A stretch of DNA of 64,000 bases from Podocnemis expansa (taxonomy: Eukaryota > Chordata > Testudines > Podocnemididae). Both the position numbers and the translations under genes were made by a program. Below the pieces are notes generated by a model. It was not told where the DNA came from. It searched no databases and was given only the letters and a program-made list of their open reading frames with translations. The stretch covers positions 136,962,013 through 137,026,012 of the forward strand of contig ML681963.1 of NCBI GenBank assembly GCA_007922195.1, in the 5' to 3' direction. Below, one piece after another: positions 62,083 to 64,000 of this stretch. Within the stretch, counting starts at the first letter, position 1; each line of letters opens with the position of its first letter.

Positions 62083-62785
62083 AAAACGAACAAGAAGTCC
62101 TATGGCACTTAAAATCTAACATATTTATTTATTGCATGAGCTTTTGTGGGAGAAAAATCCCACTTTGTCAGATGCTTTGAAGGGGGGGGGGATTTTCCCC
62201 CATGAAAGCTCATGCAATAAATAAATGTTAGGGTATGTCCACATGTGTCTTTTAAATCGAAATAACACCTGTTATTTCAATTTAGGAAAGATTAGGTCCA
62301 CACGACGTTTTCTTGTTTCGAAATGACGAGCTCCGTCATTTTGAAACAAGAGACGTTATTTCAAAATAGCTTAAACCTAATGTAATTCGAATCGTCTGTT
62401 ATTTCAAAATGGTTATTTTGAAATAACGCCATTCGGACGTGTTATTTCAAAATAACAGTTATTTCGAAATAACGCTTTTGCCCTTCTCCTTCCCAGAGTG
62501 CCTTCATTTTTGTATATATTGGGTGGGGGCATGGCCCAGTGAGGGGGCCATGTTGCTACACCTCCCATGGTGCCCCTCTCTTGATTCAAAATAGCAAGTC
62601 CTGTGTCTGGACTTACTATTTTGATTTCAGTTAATTCAAATTAAGGATTTTATTTTCAAATTAACTTATTTTGATTTAACTTAAATCGAAATAAGCACGT
62701 ACAAGTGGACGTAGCCTTAGACTTTAAATGTGCCACAGGACTCCTTGTTTGTTTTGCTGAACTAGAAACATTGCTGCCCCTTTGA
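62083..62785. mobile_element. PLE inverted-arm copy split by a nested MITE
   Basis: A minus-oriented arm with a damaged ribozyme core (GAAA to AAAA) joins a plus-oriented arm whose CTGACGA has been replaced by a G run. At TTA (62228-62230) the right arm is split by the MITE at 62231-62716 and resumes with GACTTTAAATGTGCCACAGG. Confidence 0.7.
62231..62716. mobile_element. PIF/Harbinger-like MITE nested in a PLE arm
   Basis: 486 bp. The left end is GGGTATGTCCACATGTG and the right end, reversed, GGCTACGTCCACTTGTACG. The 3-bp duplication TTA lies at 62228-62230 and 62717-62719, and TWA is the known Harbinger target. The interior is dominated by variants of the palindrome GTTATTTCGAAATAAC. No coding capacity. 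Confidence 0.65.
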
Positions 62786-62912
62786 GTCTTTGGATCACTT
62801 CCACTCTATTTAGGCTGCCCTCCAGGCTCTTTCCTCCCCCAACAGTTTTGTGAAAGTGGGACAGCTGTCCCACTCTAAGACAGGAAAACAAAAAATGTAC
62901 TTAAAAACTGAA

Positions 62913-63062
62913 AAACTTATTTATTGCATGAGCTTTCAAGGGAGAAAATCCCATTTTGTCAGCCACTTAGAAGACAGGAGGGGACTTTGTTATTCTTTAA
63001 GTGCCACAGGACTCCTTGTTTCTTTTGCTGAACTAGACTAACACGGCTACCCTTGGGAACTT
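62913..63062. mobile_element. PLE inverted-arm fragment
   Basis: A minus-oriented arm with ribozyme-like core (CTGACAA, GAAA, GCTC, ATGC) is followed by a plus-oriented terminus (GTTATTCTTTAAGTGCCAC to ACACGGCTACCCTTGGGAAC). The left end is truncated. Confidence 0.6.
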
Positions 63063-63342
63063 CGAGGCTAGGACAGTGCACTCCAGATTATGAGGAACGT
63101 GAATTTGGACTGACACATCATAACGGACTTGAAATTGTAGAGGAGGTTAGGGGGGTGCTCACTAAATTGGTACAACACTTATCAGCTGACAACTGCAGGA
63201 GGGGTTGGGAAATTGGGGGGTGGGGGGTGGAGAGGGTGTTAGGGAAATCCCTGCATGCCATCCAAGACACCTACATGTGGGAGAAGAGCAGCCCTCCTTT
63301 GGTTCAATGAACTACAGCTACACTGGAAATCAGGGAAAAGCA

Positions 63343-63861
63343 AAAAAAAGCAAGGAGTCTTGCGGCACTTAAAGACTAACACACGAGCATCACTGCCCCA
63401 GGGAAGGACCCAGGGCACAGGCCCTGGCCCCAATTCTGCGCTTGGGCCGGACCCGGCCTTGGGCACCTGTTGCTACCAGCCTGACCCCCGGACCCCTGGC
63501 CGGGGACAGGGTAAGGAGTGGCAGCCACAGGTGGCCCAGCCTCGAATGAGGCTGGAGACCAGGAGACGCAGAAGCTAAGCCAGGACTTGGGGCACACGGC
63601 CCGCATGCCAGGTGCCAGCGACGCCCGTGGACTAACAGATTTATTTATCCCATGAGCTTTCCTGGGAGAAAATCCCACTTCGCCAGACGCTTTGAAGAGG
63701 AGGAGCTTACAGAAGGGGATGAGGAAGTGGAATTTTCTCCCACCAAAGCTCATGGGATAAATAAATCTGTCAGTCTTTAAGCGCCAGAGGACTCCTTGCC
63801 TTGGTTTTTTTTTTTTTTTTTTTTTTTCTTTACTAGCCTAACAGGGCTGCCCCTTTGAGAG
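63343..63861. mobile_element. PLE palindromic copy with nested hAT MITE
   Basis: A left arm beginning at an A-rich leader and a right arm ending CTGCCCCTTTGAGAG. It is flanked by the direct repeat AGGGAAAAGCA (63332-63342 and 63862-63872). Ribozyme-like cores on both strands are mutated (CTGGCGA on the minus strand; GAGGA and CAAA on the plus strand). A hAT-type element sits at 63382-63629. Confidence 0.7.
63382..63629. mobile_element. GC-rich hAT-type MITE nested in a PLE arm
   Basis: 248 bp. The ends CACGAGCATCACTGCC and, reversed, CACGGGCGTCGCTGGC are inverted repeats. A perfect 8-bp duplication GACTAACA (63374-63381, 63630-63637) comes from the PLE arm itself. An 8-bp duplication is the hAT hallmark. 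A relative lies at 40492-40776 in the opposite orientation. Confidence 0.7.
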
Positions 63862-64000
63862 AGGGAAAAGCAGTACACCAGGCAGGGGGGCGCAGAGGTG
63901 GATGGGGGTACCCCGAGTGGGGACTGGGGGACGCACGCACTGCGAGGGGGCGGGATGAGCCCCCCCCCCATGCCCCGCTTGCGCAGGCGCGGCACGCCGG

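Larger units (their letters stand above)
61185..64000 (-). other. UEVLD first intron (right part cut by window edge)
   Basis: Densely packed with PLE, hAT and Harbinger-like insertions. The last 120 bp become CpG- and GC-rich (GCGCAGGCGCGGCACGCCGG), which may be the edge of the UEVLD CpG island. The first coding exon is not in view. Confidence 0.6.

Noticed and set aside
63400..64000. Possible first coding exon of UEVLD in the GC-rich right end
   Set aside because: No frame reading like the expected short N-terminal helix followed by a GT donor was found; the open frames there belong to the PLE and GC-rich MITE.
1..64000. tRNA, rRNA, CRISPR or bacterial-type operon signals
   Set aside because: None seen; the window is vertebrate intronic and intergenic DNA.

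Overview
The window is vertebrate nuclear DNA, AT-rich and built from short exons in long introns. It carries CR1 LINE ends, a Penelope-like retroelement (PLE) family and many small hAT, Tc1/mariner and PIF/Harbinger-like elements. That repeat mix suggests a reptile, most likely a turtle and possibly a softshell-type turtle; the species call is inference from repeat style, not a search. Two paralogous genes lie head-to-tail on the minus strand. TSG101 (ESCRT-I, ubiquitin and PTAP-motif reader) has coding exons 1-7 between 39405 and 16102; its coiled-coil and steadiness-box exons are not found and must lie left of position 1. UEVLD (UEV domain fused to a lactate/malate-dehydrogenase-like domain) has eleven coding exons between 61184 and the stop at 44854; only its short first exon is missing, presumably right of position 64000. 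Every exon junction was checked for GT/AG and reading phase and all join in frame. Layout: 1-16101 is TSG101 intron 7, with a CR1 end, a PLE fold-back, a 360-bp mariner-type element, a decayed Ty3/gypsy-type integrase, a hAT element and an open frame for an SGNH-hydrolase-like protein. 16102-39405 holds TSG101 exons 7 to 1, with a PLE copy at 30618-33082 that still shows reverse transcriptase and GIY-YIG endonuclease traces. 38880-39800 is the CpG-rich TSG101 promoter, with ETS and CRE-type sites. 39800-44853 is intergenic, with a PLE palindrome split by a 400-N assembly gap. 44854-64000 is UEVLD and its introns. The two genes share exon lengths of 85, 66 and 164 nt across the UEV domain, as expected if UEVLD arose by duplication of the TSG101 front end and fusion to an LDH-like gene. 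Both UEV domains have Tyr where an active E2 has its catalytic Cys, and the UEVLD LDH-like part lacks the catalytic His and the substrate-loop Arg of LDH, so both look like binding proteins rather than enzymes. The most striking non-genic signal is a hammerhead-ribozyme-like core in the terminal arms of the PLE family, seen in at least ten copies, in some places as inverted pairs. Several insertions are nested with clean target-site duplications, so their order can be read directly.
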